Program-made: the position numbers and the translations under genes
Notes under the pieces: generated by a model
The model's input: only the letters and a program-made list of their open reading frames with translations
What the model was told of the DNA's origin: nothing
Databases searched by the model: none
In this document: positions 27,491 to 35,783 of the stretch, piece after piece
Layout: each line of letters starts with the position of its first letter
Numbering within the stretch: position 1 is the first letter of the stretch
From: Dyella sp. M7H15-1
Lineage (GTDB): Bacteria; Pseudomonadota; Gammaproteobacteria; Xanthomonadales; Rhodanobacteraceae
Reading direction: 5' to 3'
Assembly: GCF_004114615.1 (NCBI RefSeq)
Contig: NZ_CP035300.1
Coordinates: 2,480,001-2,544,000 of the forward strand
Length of the DNA: 64,000 nt

Positions 27491-27919
27491 TTAAGGAGCT
27501 TTTAGACTCAGACCCGCCATAGCCACCCCGGCAGGAAGCTTCGTCGAGTTGTCGTATACCGCAGACTCAAATAAAGCCTTATCGGTCTTAGCCCCTGAAA
27601 AATCAGCGCCACTTAAGTCGACATACCCACCCATGTTGTCGCTAGTAAAAATAGCGCCACTCAAATCTGCATTACTAAAGTCAACATCTTTATAACTTCC
27701 TCCTGCAAACTTCGCATTCTTCAGAATCGCGTTGGAAAAAGAAGCCCCCATCGCAAGCACCATGTAAAACTCACTGCCACTCAAGTCCGAATTTGAAAAG
27801 TCGGCCCCAAACATTGCCACTCCCTCAAACATGGCATTCTGTAAGGTGGCTCCCTGGATTTCACAATCACTGAGACTTCCTCCTTGAAATTTAGCGTTCA
27901 TTTTTTTAACGCTCATCAT
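27491..27919 (-). CDS. Pentapeptide-repeat protein, candidate immunity for Rhs tip 2
   Basis: This 142-residue protein is built of tandem A(D/N)LXX-type pentapeptides (GADFSNSDLSGSEF, KNAKFAGGSYKDVDFSNADLSGAIF, VDLSGADFSGAKTD). This predicts a right-handed quadrilateral beta-helix. Some pentapeptide-repeat proteins (Qnr, McbG) protect DNA gyrase by DNA mimicry. It starts 68 bp after the stop of the second rhs tip, the standard place for an immunity gene. The segment is AT-richer than the chromosome average. An immunity role is inference. Confidence 0.75.
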   Translation of the reverse strand: MMSVKKMNAKFQGGSLSDCEIQGATLQNAMFEGVAMFGADFSNSDLSGSEFYMVLAMGASFSNAILKNAKFAGGSYKDVDFSNADLSGAIFTSDNMGGYVDLSGADFSGAKTDKALFESAVYDNSTKLPAGVAMAGLSLKAP

Positions 27920-27987
27920 TCAACCCTTATTCAAATTGCACAATTGTTCACTTTCGAACCAATCGGTGACTTTTCTTGCAACATCAC

Positions 27988-29468
27988 TTACTCAGCAAGC
28001 AATGTATTTAATAGCTCCACCCCCTCTTCCACAGCCTCCCCACTTCCTTCAGCAGCGGGGGCGGTTGGCGGAAGCGGAAAAGCATCAGGCGACTGATTAG
28101 GATTCGAAGTTGGGCAATCCGGCGGACGACCCCCGCACCGATCATTATATTGCTTGATGGCATTTGCCAAATCGTTTTGATACTTAAAAAGCAATTGCTC
28201 GTGCCCCCAAACTGAATCCTTCAAAGCACCGCCTGGCCCACTAAACCCCGGGGCGTAATAGGCAAGATTTCCGGGATTGTTCGCCAAATTTTCGATCTGC
28301 CGCTGGATTTCAGCCTTTAGATTTTGAATTCTCTTCGCGAGGTTGATGCAACCTTCGCCGTTCGGATCCATTGGTCTATTCTTCCAATCCGCTTTTGAGA
28401 GCCCTAATGGGTCAATATCTGCGAGAGGATTGGCACCCACATATGAAAAGGTAGAAAGGCCGCCTTTGAGCCCAATCAGATCGCTTTGCAGATATCGCCC
28501 TGTGCCTGAGTCGAAATCGCGATTGACGTTGTAGTTGAGTCCTGTCTCTGTGTCTAAGTATTGTCCGGGAAAGTGCAAGTTATAAACATAACCGTTGGAC
28601 GTTGGTTGCATTTCGCCCCATGGATTACCGTGGTAAGCGAATTGCCAAAGGGTGCTTCCGGCGCTATCCGCAATCGCACGTGGCGTTCCCAACTGATCCG
28701 CCGTGACATAACTGATCGAAGCGCTTCCGTTTGCTACATCCACATTCGCCACCGGAATTCCATCCATCCAGATGTAATCCCGATTGGTCGCGCCATACTC
28801 GGCCAGCATCTGACTCGCTTCGTTGTAGCTAAAGCGCTGGCTTACGCCGTTAGCAACCTTCTGCACCCGCTGATTCAACGCGTTATACGTATAACTCCCC
28901 ACCGTATTCCCAGCGAGCTGCGCCACCGCCATCCGATTGCGATCGTTATACCCAAACCCATACACACTCCCCGCCTGGCGGACCGCCGTGGTATTGCCAT
29001 TGGCATCCACACTGCGCGCCGCATTCCCCGTCGCGATCAACTGATGCGTATTCGGGTTGTAGCCGTAATTTCCGGTCGCCAGCCCACTGCCCGTCTTGCT
29101 CAGGCGGTCACCGGTCTGGTTGTACGTGACGCTTTCCAACGTACTGCCATCCGCCTCCGTGATTTGGGTCAAGCGATACAGCGGATCGTAAGTGTAGGTT
29201 TCCGTCGCCGGAGTCGCCCCCGGCGCATTGCCGATGGCGGTGATGTTGCCCATCGCATCCCGCGCCACGTGCAGGGTGAAGGCCGGGCTGGTCAGGTCCG
29301 TCAGCCGGTAGTTGGCGTCGTAGGCACGCGTGACTTGCTGGCCGTTGCCCAGGGTGTAGCCGCTGACCGGGCCGAACGGTTGGTAGCTGACGTTGCTCAC
29401 CACCGTGCTGGCGGTGCCGTGGGGCGGCATGGCGGTGATGGCCTGGATGCGGCCGTTGCTGTCCCGGG
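27988..29468 (-). pseudogene. Displaced Rhs C-terminal fragment with toxin tip 2, cut by IS element B
   Basis: The fragment reads from the IS end (about 29468) through YD-repeat core motifs (PFGPVSGYTLGNG, YDANYRLTDL, FTLHVARDAMGN, ETGLNYNVNRDFD, NPLADIDPLGL). A tip of about 125 residues follows: NGEGCINLAKRIQNLKAEIQ, then WGHEQLLFKYQNDLANAIKQYNDRCGG and a Pro-rich end. The helical Cys-containing tip recurs in other Rhs proteins, but its activity is not known to me. Everything upstream in this copy is lost at the IS boundary, and the other side of the IS does not continue rhs. Confidence 0.75.
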
Positions 29469-29593
29469 TGCGTATTCCGACGAAATCGGCCACTCATTCC
29501 AGCGCAAATCGGCCACCTGATCCGAGCCAAATCGGCCGGGTCTTCCGAGGTTAATCGGCCACCCCGGCAAAGGCCGTGCGCGGGGTGGGTGGA

Positions 29594-30355
29594 TTATGGG
29601 GTGACGGAGCGGGTCGAGGCCACCGTGGCCGGAGCGCGCTTGCGCATGGACTCGCCGGTGAGGGCGAGTCGGTAGCTGTTATGGACGAGGCGATCGAGGA
29701 TGGCGTCGGCGAGGGTGGGGTCGCCCAGGTACGCATGCCACTGCTCGACCGGCAACTGACTGGTGATGAGGGTGGATTTCTTGTCGTAGCGATCGTCGAG
29801 GATTTCCAGCAGGTCGCGCCGATTGAGGTCGGTCAGCGGTGCCAGGGCAAAGTCATCGAGCACGATCACGTCGACCTTGGCGAGCGAGCGGAAGTAAGCG
29901 CTACGACGTGATTCGGCGTGTGCCTTGGTCAGTTCATCGATCAATCGTGGCAGGCGGAAGTAGCGCACCGAGTAATCTGCCCGACAGGCCGCTTGAGCGA
30001 GCGCACACCCGAGATAACTCTTGCCGACACCGGTCGGTCCGGTGATCAGCACGTTCAGGTGCTCTTTGATCCACGTCAGCGTGGCGAGTTTGGCGATCAA
30101 GCACTTGTCCAGCCCCCGTGCGATGCGTGTATCGAGGTCTTCCAGGGTGGCGCTCTGTCCGAGTTTGGCCCAGCGTAAACGCTGATGCAGGCGCTGCGTA
30201 TCGCGGTCGGCCATCTCGTGCTGAACCAACAGGGCCAGGCGGTCCTCGAAGGGCAAATGGTCGGCTTGGGTAGATGCCAGTTGCTGCGTCAGGGCGGCGG
30301 CCATGCCGCGCAAACGCAAGGATTGCAGTTGTTCGATCAAGGGATGTAGCACCAT
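29594..30355 (-). CDS. istB: IS21 helper ATPase IstB (element B)
   Basis: The 253-residue protein starts MVLHPLIEQLQSLRLRGMAAAL. It has Walker A GPTGVGKSYLGCALA, Walker B-like VIVLDDFALAPL and the IstB segment [52 protein letters not shown]. This is full length for IstB. The upstream reading frame extension belongs to istA in another frame. With its istA destroyed it may still act in trans only if a matching IstA (element A) is made. Confidence 0.9.
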   Translation of the reverse strand: MVLHPLIEQLQSLRLRGMAAALTQQLASTQADHLPFEDRLALLVQHEMADRDTQRLHQRLRWAKLGQSATLEDLDTRIARGLDKCLIAKLATLTWIKEHLNVLITGPTGVGKSYLGCALAQAACRADYSVRYFRLPRLIDELTKAHAESRRSAYFRSLAKVDVIVLDDFALAPLTDLNRRDLLEILDDRYDKKSTLITSQLPVEQWHAYLGDPTLADAILDRLVHNSYRLALTGESMRKRAPATVASTRSVTP

Positions 30356-30366
30356 CGTGGTCTCCG

Positions 30367-30639
30367 TCAGTGGTAGTAGGACGCGCCGCGCACGTTGTCG
30401 TGCTCGGGCAGGGAAAGTGTCAATTCGGTTTGCGGAAGGGTGTGCTTGATCAGCGCACGAATGGCGCGGTAACTGGTGCTGTTGTGCGCCAGCGCCTGCT
30501 TGCAGGCTGCCTCCAGTTGCAGCGGCGAGAAGTCGTTGGCCAAGCGCAAAATGCCCAGGCATGCGCGCAACGCATATTCGGGATGCTTGCGCATGTTGAC
30601 TTGCATGTTCAGCACGCCGACGACGTTCGGCCCGATGGT
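30367..30639 (-). pseudogene. istA C-terminal fragment (element B)
   Basis: About 90 codons match the end of the element A transposase: EYALRACLGILRLANDFSPL, TSYRAIRALI and EHDNVRGASYYH. The frame is cut upstream by the end of element C at 30640. Confidence 0.85.
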
Positions 30640-30838
30640 TGCGTATTTCGGCCCATCGTGACCGCCCATTTCGGTAAGGCGTGACCGGTCATTTCGGTAA
30701 GCCGTGACCGCCCGTTTCGGTTGATCGTGACCGATTTTCGACGGTCACCGAAATCAGCGGTCACGGCTTACCGAAACGCGCCCCTCGTTGTGCATAACTT
30801 CAACGCAACGGCATCCTCCACGGCTTTTTGGAGTGGCG

Positions 30839-32407
30839 ATGCCGACCCCGCGAGTAGCTATGCGCAAGATCAAAGAATGTCTTCGACTGAAGCTGGAGTG
30901 CGACCTCTCGCACGAACGCATCGCCTTGGCCTTGGGTCTGTCCAAGGGCGTGGTCAGCAAGTACGTGAAACGTGCCACGGCCGCCGGACTGGACTGGCCC
31001 GGCCTGTCCGCCATGGACGACAACGCGATTGCCGCCCAGCTGTGTATGTCACCACCCGCCGTGCGTGGCGAGCGGGCACCCATCGATCTGCCATGGGTGC
31101 ATCGGGAGTTGCGCCGCAAAGGCGTCACGCGACAATTGTTGTGGCAGGAATACTGCGACGCGAACGCTGGCCGTCTCACGTACCAATACACCCAGTTTTG
31201 CCAGCACCTCCACGACTACACGGCCTCGCTGCGCCGTTCGATGCGTCAGTTGCACGTTGCCGGTGAAAAGCTGTTTATCGACTACGCCGGCCCCACCCTT
31301 GGCGTCGTCAACCCCGACACCGGCGAGCTGCAGCGAGCGCACATCTTCGTGGCCGTGCTGGGTGCGTCCAGTTTCACCTATGCCTGCGCCACACCGGGCG
31401 AAACGCAGATCGACTGGCTGCGCGGCTTGACGCAGACGTTGGCATTTTTTGGTGGCGTGCCGGCGCTGGTGGTACCTGACAATCCGCGCGCGCTGATCAC
31501 CCAGCCGGATCGCTACGAGCCCGTGCTCAACCGTGCTACGCAGGTGTGTGCAGAGCATTACGGCATGGCGATCCTGCCGGCCCGCCCACGACGCCCGCAG
31601 GACAAGGCCAAGGTCGAGGTCGGCGTGCAGGTGGTCGAGCGCTGGATCCTCGCGCGCTTGCGCCATCCGTGCTTTTTTACCTTCAGCGCTCTCAATCACG
31701 CCATCGCCGACCTGCTGACGGACTTGAATGCACGGCCGTTCAAGAAGCTCGACGGCTCGCGCCGTTCGTGGTTCGAGACGATCGACCGTCCCGCCCTGAT
31801 GCCCTTGCCGGCGCAACCCTATGAGCCGGCGCGCTTCAAGCCGTGCAAGGTCAACATCGATTACCACATCGAGGTCGATGGCCATTACTACAGCGTGCCG
31901 CATAGCCTGGTACGCAAGACCGTCGAGGCGCGCATCACCGACACCACCGTCGAGATCCTGCATGCCGGCCAGCGCATCGCCAGCCACGTCCGCTCCCCGG
32001 CGCGCGGACGCCACACCACCGTCGCCGACCACATGCCGGCCGCACATCGTGCGCATCGGGAATGGTCACCCGGTCGCTTCCTGCACTGGGCCGACACGAT
32101 CGGCGCGGCAACCCGTCAGTTGGTCGAGCACCTGCTGACCGAGCGCCCGCATCCGGAGATGGGCTATCGCAGTTGCCTGGGGCTGCTGGCGCTCGCGCGC
32201 CAGTACGGCGACGACCGCCTGGAAGCGGCCTGCGCACGCGCGTGGGCGATCGGTTCGCGCACGCGCAAATCCGTGCAGTCGATCCTGCACAACAAGCTCG
32301 ATCAACACCCCTTGCCCAGCGCCATCGCCCAAACCGACTGGGTCACACCCGACCACGTCAACCTGCGTGGCCCCACCTATTACCGCGATCCACCCACCAC
32401 TCACTGA
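30839..32407 (+). CDS. istA: IS21-family transposase IstA (element C)
   Basis: The 522-residue form starts [18 protein letters not shown]. It has an N-terminal HTH ([26 protein letters not shown]) and the DDE core: [26 protein letters not shown] and [19 protein letters not shown]-terminal domain contains [18 protein letters not shown]. It is clearly divergent from element A (different ends and HTH). An upstream in-frame ATG at 30788 lacks similarity. It overlaps no gene and is followed by istB 13 bp later. Confidence 0.9.
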   Translation: MPTPRVAMRKIKECLRLKLECDLSHERIALALGLSKGVVSKYVKRATAAGLDWPGLSAMDDNAIAAQLCMSPPAVRGERAPIDLPWVHRELRRKGVTRQLLWQEYCDANAGRLTYQYTQFCQHLHDYTASLRRSMRQLHVAGEKLFIDYAGPTLGVVNPDTGELQRAHIFVAVLGASSFTYACATPGETQIDWLRGLTQTLAFFGGVPALVVPDNPRALITQPDRYEPVLNRATQVCAEHYGMAILPARPRRPQDKAKVEVGVQVVERWILARLRHPCFFTFSALNHAIADLLTDLNARPFKKLDGSRRSWFETIDRPALMPLPAQPYEPARFKPCKVNIDYHIEVDGHYYSVPHSLVRKTVEARITDTTVEILHAGQRIASHVRSPARGRHTTVADHMPAAHRAHREWSPGRFLHWADTIGAATRQLVEHLLTERPHPEMGYRSCLGLLALARQYGDDRLEAACARAWAIGSRTRKSVQSILHNKLDQHPLPSAIAQTDWVTPDHVNLRGPTYYRDPPTTH

Positions 32408-32420
32408 AAAGGAGACCACC

Positions 32421-33179
32421 TTGTTGATCCATCCCACCCTTGAACACTTGCGTGCCCTCAAGCTCGACGGCATGGCACAGGCGCTGGAAGAACAGCGCCT
32501 GTTGCCGGCCTGTCACGATCTGCCGTTCGAAGATCGGCTCGGCATGCTGGTCGATCGCGAACGCCATTGGCGTGACGGTCGACGGCAGGAACGATTACTT
32601 CGTGTGGCCAAGCTCAAACACGCCCAGGCCTGCCTGGAAGATGTGCAGTACAGCGCCGACCGCGGTATCGACAAACGCCTGATCGCCACCTTGTCCGGCG
32701 GCGACTGGATCCGGCAGGGGCAAAGTGTGTTGCTGACCGGTCCGACCGGGGTTGGTAAAACGTGGCTGGCGTGTGCGCTTGGACAACATGCCTGCCGCCA
32801 AGGCTTCCCGGTGCTGTATCAGCGTGTGCCACGCCTCGCCGAGATGCTACGCATCGCCCACGCCGACGGCAGCTTCGGTCGCGTGCTTGCTCAGTTGGCG
32901 CGCATCGACGTGCTAATCCTTGACGATTGGGGCATGACACCGCTCGATCAGGCGGCGCGCCATGATCTGCTGGAGGTCATCGACGATCGCGGCAACGGCA
33001 AATCGACCCTCATCACCAGCCAGCTACCGATCGAACACTGGCACGCCTGGCTCAACGATCCCACCCTCGCCGATGCCATCCTCGACCGTCTCGTACACCG
33101 CTCTCATCGCATCGTGCTGAAGGGCGAATCGATGCGCCGAAAGTCCTCCGCCAAGCCAGCCGCCGATACCTCATCGTGA
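32421..33179 (+). CDS. istB: IS21 helper ATPase IstB (element C)
   Basis: The 252-residue frame starts with TTG at 32421 behind a strong AAAAGGAGACCACC ribosome site. ATG at 32367 would overlap istA and is less likely. Motifs are [18 protein letters not shown] (Walker A), [41 protein letters not shown] and [20 protein letters not shown]. It is full length. Together with IstA, element C looks autonomous. Confidence 0.9.
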   Translation: MLIHPTLEHLRALKLDGMAQALEEQRLLPACHDLPFEDRLGMLVDRERHWRDGRRQERLLRVAKLKHAQACLEDVQYSADRGIDKRLIATLSGGDWIRQGQSVLLTGPTGVGKTWLACALGQHACRQGFPVLYQRVPRLAEMLRIAHADGSFGRVLAQLARIDVLILDDWGMTPLDQAARHDLLEVIDDRGNGKSTLITSQLPIEHWHAWLNDPTLADAILDRLVHRSHRIVLKGESMRRKSSAKPAADTSS

Positions 33180-33272
33180 CCGGTCCAGTTACACTCGAGT
33201 GCACCGCACAATGACTGGCGCTGACCGGTCACGATCAACCGAAATACGCGGTCACGATCGCCGAAATCCGCA

Positions 33273-33325
33273 GTGAGCCGGAGAACTTCTCGAATCTTGC
33301 GCATGGACAACCTCGCTTTGGGCAT
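33273..33325 (-). pseudogene. istA N-terminal fragment (element B)
   Basis: The codons read MPKARLSMRKIREVLRLT, matching the first 18 residues of the element A transposase, and then hit the end of element C. The remainder up to the C-terminal fragment is absent. Confidence 0.85.
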
Positions 33326-33508
33326 CGCTCTGCTCGCTGGGGAAAAGCGGGCGAGCGTGCCCGATCAGGGGTCCACGCATGACGTTGGCAGGGTGGCCGA
33401 TTTGGCTCGGAATGGGGGGCCGATTTACGTCGGAACGGGTGGCCGATTTAGCTCGGAATCAGTGGCCGATTTGCGTCGGAATACGCAGTCAGATGAGGAC
33501 TTACGGTT

Positions 33509-33901
33509 ATGGCCACCCTCCCGTCCGTGATTTCGACCGTGGCCCTCAGCAAGGAAGAGCAAGCTTTCTTCGTCCAGCTCGGCAACCGCATTGCGCAGCT
33601 ACGCAAGGAGCAAGACATCACCCAGGTCCAGCTCGCCGAGCTGCTGGGCGTGTCGCAGCAGACCATCAACGCCTACGAGGTGGGGCGGCGACGCATCCAG
33701 GTATCGGCATTGCCGGTGATCGCCCGTGCGTTGCATACGTCGATCGAGGAGCTGATTGGCGAGGACACGAAGCGCAACAGCAAGCGCGGTCCGGCATCGC
33801 GGTTACAGCAGCAGCTAGAGCAAGTCAGTCAGCTCCCCAAGGCACAGCAGAAGTTCGTCAGCCAGATGCTCGACACGGTGCTGCAGCAAGCCAGCCGATA
33901 A
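33509..33901 (+). CDS. XRE-family HTH transcriptional regulator
   Basis: The 130-residue protein has an N-terminal arm, then a Cro/CI-type HTH at about 23-78 (QLGNRIAQLRKEQDITQVQL, LAELLGVSQQTINAYEVGRR). A Gln-rich helical C-terminus (QQQLEQVSQLPKAQQKFVSQML) may dimerise. It starts 21 bp after the end of IS element B, so its promoter may lie in the IS. A strong terminator follows. A regulated target cannot be named. Such proteins commonly serve mobile elements or toxin-antitoxin units. Confidence 0.8.
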   Translation: MATLPSVISTVALSKEEQAFFVQLGNRIAQLRKEQDITQVQLAELLGVSQQTINAYEVGRRRIQVSALPVIARALHTSIEELIGEDTKRNSKRGPASRLQQQLEQVSQLPKAQQKFVSQMLDTVLQQASR

Positions 33902-33947
33902 GCGGCTAAGAGATAAAACGGTTCGACCTCGGCGTCGATCGCATAGT

Positions 33948-33994
33948 ACCCGCCTCACGGGCCGCGACAGCGGCCTGAGAGGTGGGTGTTTTTT
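33948..33994 (+). terminator. Rho-independent terminator
   Basis: The arms ACCCGCCTCACGGGCCGC and GCGGCCTGAGAGGTGGGT form an 18-bp stem with one mismatch and two G-U pairs. The loop is GACA, followed by G and six T residues. It ends the XRE regulator transcript. Confidence 0.85.
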
Positions 33995-34067
33995 ATTTCT
34001 ATAAAAGATTTAGCTGGCTAAATTTCCAAGGCAATCAGCATTACCCGGCCCGGGTAACCGCTTCTCT

Positions 34068-34277
34068 TTAGGGTGCTGTGGATGGATCACGGAACGCACC
34101 GGCGGCAATTCGCTCGCGCAGATGGCGCAGCACGGCGTCCAGTTCGATCTCACCACGTGCATGGCGGTTTAGATCTTCCGTCGTCACTGGATCGACGCTC
34201 AGACCTTCTAAGCGCACTGTAGCGATGGCATTGGCCACCGCCCGATGACGTTCCAGCTTTTCCTTTTCATCGATCAT
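34068..34277 (-). CDS. VbhA-like antitoxin without a Fic partner
   Basis: The 69-residue form starts MIDEKEKLERHRAVANAIAT. It contains TVRLEG (Thr20 to Gly25), fitting the [S/T]xxxE[G/N] inhibitory motif of Fic-blocking antitoxins. The following helices (VTTEDLNRHARGEIELDAVLRHLRERI) resemble the VbhA antitoxin domain. An alternative start at 34340 overlaps the upstream gene by 25 bp. No Fic toxin (HPFxxGNGR) is found in the window, so it may protect against an incoming toxin or be a relic of a lost plasmid-type module. Confidence 0.6.
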   Translation of the reverse strand: MIDEKEKLERHRAVANAIATVRLEGLSVDPVTTEDLNRHARGEIELDAVLRHLRERIAAGAFRDPSTAP

Positions 34278-34315
34278 GTGCACACCTGGTTGATCACTCG
34301 ATGACCCGATTCGAG

Positions 34316-34663
34316 TCACTGCGATGTTTCTGCTTGCCAAGGCGTGATGCCCTGGCGTTGCAGTTCCGCCTGCACCATACGCACGTGTTGCGGATTGGTC
34401 ACGGCGCGTAGCAGTAGCAGAGTTTCGATAGCCACACTGTCCGCGTGGCTACCATCAGGCCGTCCATGCCCTCGACCGATATCGACCGCTAAATCACGGA
34501 TGTCCAAACGCAACGCGTCAAGATGTTCGGCGATGGCATCGCCTTCTTCGAGCCGACGCTTGAGGTAGGTGGAGAGTGGAATCGGGTTCGGCCAAGCCTC
34601 GTCGGCCATAGCCTGATAACGGGTGGCGGCGGCTTCAGAGAGCCGGATGCTGACGACCTTCAT
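34316..34663 (-). CDS. Ribbon-helix-helix-like hypothetical protein
   Basis: This 115-residue protein begins MKVVSIRLSEAAATRYQAMADEA, compatible with a ribbon-helix-helix DNA-binding N-terminus. A helical middle (LKRRLEEGDAIAEHLDALRLDIRDLA) and a C-terminus ending TPWQAETSQ follow. An earlier start at 34672 is possible. It overlaps or abuts the VbhA-like gene on the same strand, so they are probably cotranscribed. Similar small proteins occur near plasmid mobilisation or transfer genes, but I do not recognise the family. Confidence 0.55.
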   Translation of the reverse strand: MKVVSIRLSEAAATRYQAMADEAWPNPIPLSTYLKRRLEEGDAIAEHLDALRLDIRDLAVDIGRGHGRPDGSHADSVAIETLLLLRAVTNPQHVRMVQAELQRQGITPWQAETSQ

Positions 34664-34771
34664 GCAGAGCAAGTCACTCCGTTGCGAGCATGTAAGCGGT
34701 TTGTAATCGCTTCATGCGCACAGCATAGCCATTTGCGCGGCATCGTGTAGTAGTCGTGTAAGCATTTTTGC

Positions 34772-35019
34772 GTGTATTAACTTTGTCTCACTTTTGAATA
34801 TTGATTTGCGCATCAACGCGTTGCGCATGCTCTTATCGCTCCCGCAGAGGAGCGTAATGTGTATGGCGCGATTTGGGGGTTAAGGGACACCTCCAACGGC
34901 CCGCAAACACCCCTAAAAACGGCCAGATTGCACGCCAAGAGGGTCCACCACCATCCCCATGGCCCGCAGGGCCATGGGCAGAGACAACGATGATGCCAAG
35001 GTGAGACAAACTTAATACG
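34772..35019. repeat. Inverted repeat pair spaced about 200 bp
   Basis: GTATTAACTTTGTCTCACTT at about 34774-34793 reappears inverted at about 34998-35017 as GTATTAAGTTTGTCTCACCT on the minus strand, with two mismatches. The enclosed 250 bp has no ORF with support. It could be a miniature transposable element or a paired binding site. Confidence 0.55.
34956..34978. repeat. Perfect 10-bp palindrome
   Basis: CCCATGGCCC and GGGCCATGGG flank GCA. It lies inside the 250-bp inverted-repeat unit. Confidence 0.6.
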
Positions 35020-35095
35020 AAGGTGATGCACTTTGCGTCACGGCTAATACAACCATGAGCCAAACGTGATGCAGTGATGATGCAAAAACGCCTGG

Positions 35096-35311
35096 CTAGT
35101 TGCGTGGCTTACGTTCCTGCGCGATGACGACCGGCGGACCGCCTGGCCGCATCCATTTGGCATCGGGCGAGCTGGGCGGGATGTCGCTGCAGTCGATGTC
35201 ACTGTTTGGCATGGCTGCCAAGCGGACGAGCATGGCTTGCTCGTCCGCGCTCAGCGGCGTGGTGGCGTCGAGGGTGAACGTGATGGTTTTTTCAACAGTT
35301 CGATTACCCAT
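35096..35311 (-). CDS. Small antitoxin-like hypothetical protein
   Basis: The 71-residue protein starts MGNRTVEKTITFTLDATTPL, and its centre reads VRLAAMPNSDIDCSDIPPSS. The IDxSDIP pattern resembles the linker seen in BrnA-type antitoxins and related small proteins. It starts 18 bp after the stop of the second candidate immunity gene on the same strand. No BrnT-like toxin was found. It is probably a real short gene, but the function is unassigned. Confidence 0.45.
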   Translation of the reverse strand: MGNRTVEKTITFTLDATTPLSADEQAMLVRLAAMPNSDIDCSDIPPSSPDAKWMRPGGPPVVIAQERKPRN

Positions 35312-35329
35312 GGATTAACACCAAGCTTT

Positions 35330-35752
35330 CTATTGCTCCTGGAAATAGGCTTCGTTTCGTTTGATTGCCGGTTCCAACAGCACTAGCAACTGTGTAGCCT
35401 CCTTGCGAAGCGGCTCCCAAGCCGGATGGTTCATCGCAGTAATGCATCCAGCGTGGCCAATCATCTTCATATGAGGCACTGGCACTGACAGCGCCTCCTT
35501 TGGTAATCGCCTCAATGCAGCCACCAGATCAACAATCTTTTCGGCCTGTCCCCAGCTTAGATACGGCGCCGACAAACGCAAAGATCCCAAACCACTACCG
35601 GCTGTATCGCGTTGAATTTCCCATGGCGTGTTGTAGTTGCCCATCTCCTCACACTGCGTATCTGCATCGTGGGACAAAACCTGCAACGCTTGGACAAAGT
35701 GAAGGAAACAGTTTTCAAACTCTTCGCGAGCATCCATTTCTTCGGAAGTCAT
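35330..35752 (-). CDS. Candidate immunity protein for Rhs tip 3
   Basis: The 140-residue form starts MTSEEMDAREEFENCF behind a GGAG site. The longer frame from 35803 belongs to a different register upstream, and the ATGA-overlapping start used by the duplicate is closed here by a one-base difference (reads MKTTITVTPEQL then stop). The C-terminal two thirds nearly match the protein at 25848-26306. It lies directly after the rhs tip that also has a near duplicate, which supports a specific toxin-immunity pairing. The family is not recognised. Confidence 0.65.
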   Translation of the reverse strand: MTSEEMDAREEFENCFLHFVQALQVLSHDADTQCEEMGNYNTPWEIQRDTAGSGLGSLRLSAPYLSWGQAEKIVDLVAALRRLPKEALSVPVPHMKMIGHAGCITAMNHPAWEPLRKEATQLLVLLEPAIKRNEAYFQEQ

Positions 35753-35783
35753 AACTGCTCCGGTGTAACAGTGATCGTCGTCT

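Larger units (their letters stand above)
30640..33272 (+). mobile_element. IS21-family element C, nested in element B
   Basis: The ends are TGCGTATTTCGGC at 30640 and the inverted TGCGGATTTCGGC ending at 33272. Near each end repeated GTGACCG and ATTTCGG blocks form the multiple terminal repeats typical of IS21. It carries intact istA and istB on the plus strand, opposite to the host element. Flanking bases (CCGATGGT and GTGAGCCG) show no target duplication, in line with an adjacent deletion in element B. Confidence 0.85.
29469..33487 (-). mobile_element. IS21-family element B, interrupted by element C
   Basis: The ends are TGCGTATTCCGACGAAATCG at 29469 and GCGTCGGAATACGCA ending at 33487. 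It is related to element A in ends, istB and istA. Its istA is split: a C-terminal part at 30367-30639 and the first 17-18 codons at 33273-33325, with element C between. Roughly 400 codons of istA are missing, so insertion of C came with a deletion. No target duplication is seen at the outer ends. Confidence 0.85.
34673..35095. other. Gene-free region with inverted repeats, plasmid-like
   Basis: No gene is supported. It holds a long-range inverted repeat, a perfect palindrome at 34956-34978 and a hairpin GTGATGCA/TGCGTCAC at 35023-35041. TGATGCA recurs around 35065-35080. The dense palindromes suggest a replication, transfer or transposon-end function. Confidence 0.4.

Noticed and set aside
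30788-30838. Upstream ATG for the element C transposase
   Set aside because: The 17 extra residues do not resemble an IstA start; [13 protein letters not shown] at 30839 lines up with the start of the other IstA copies.
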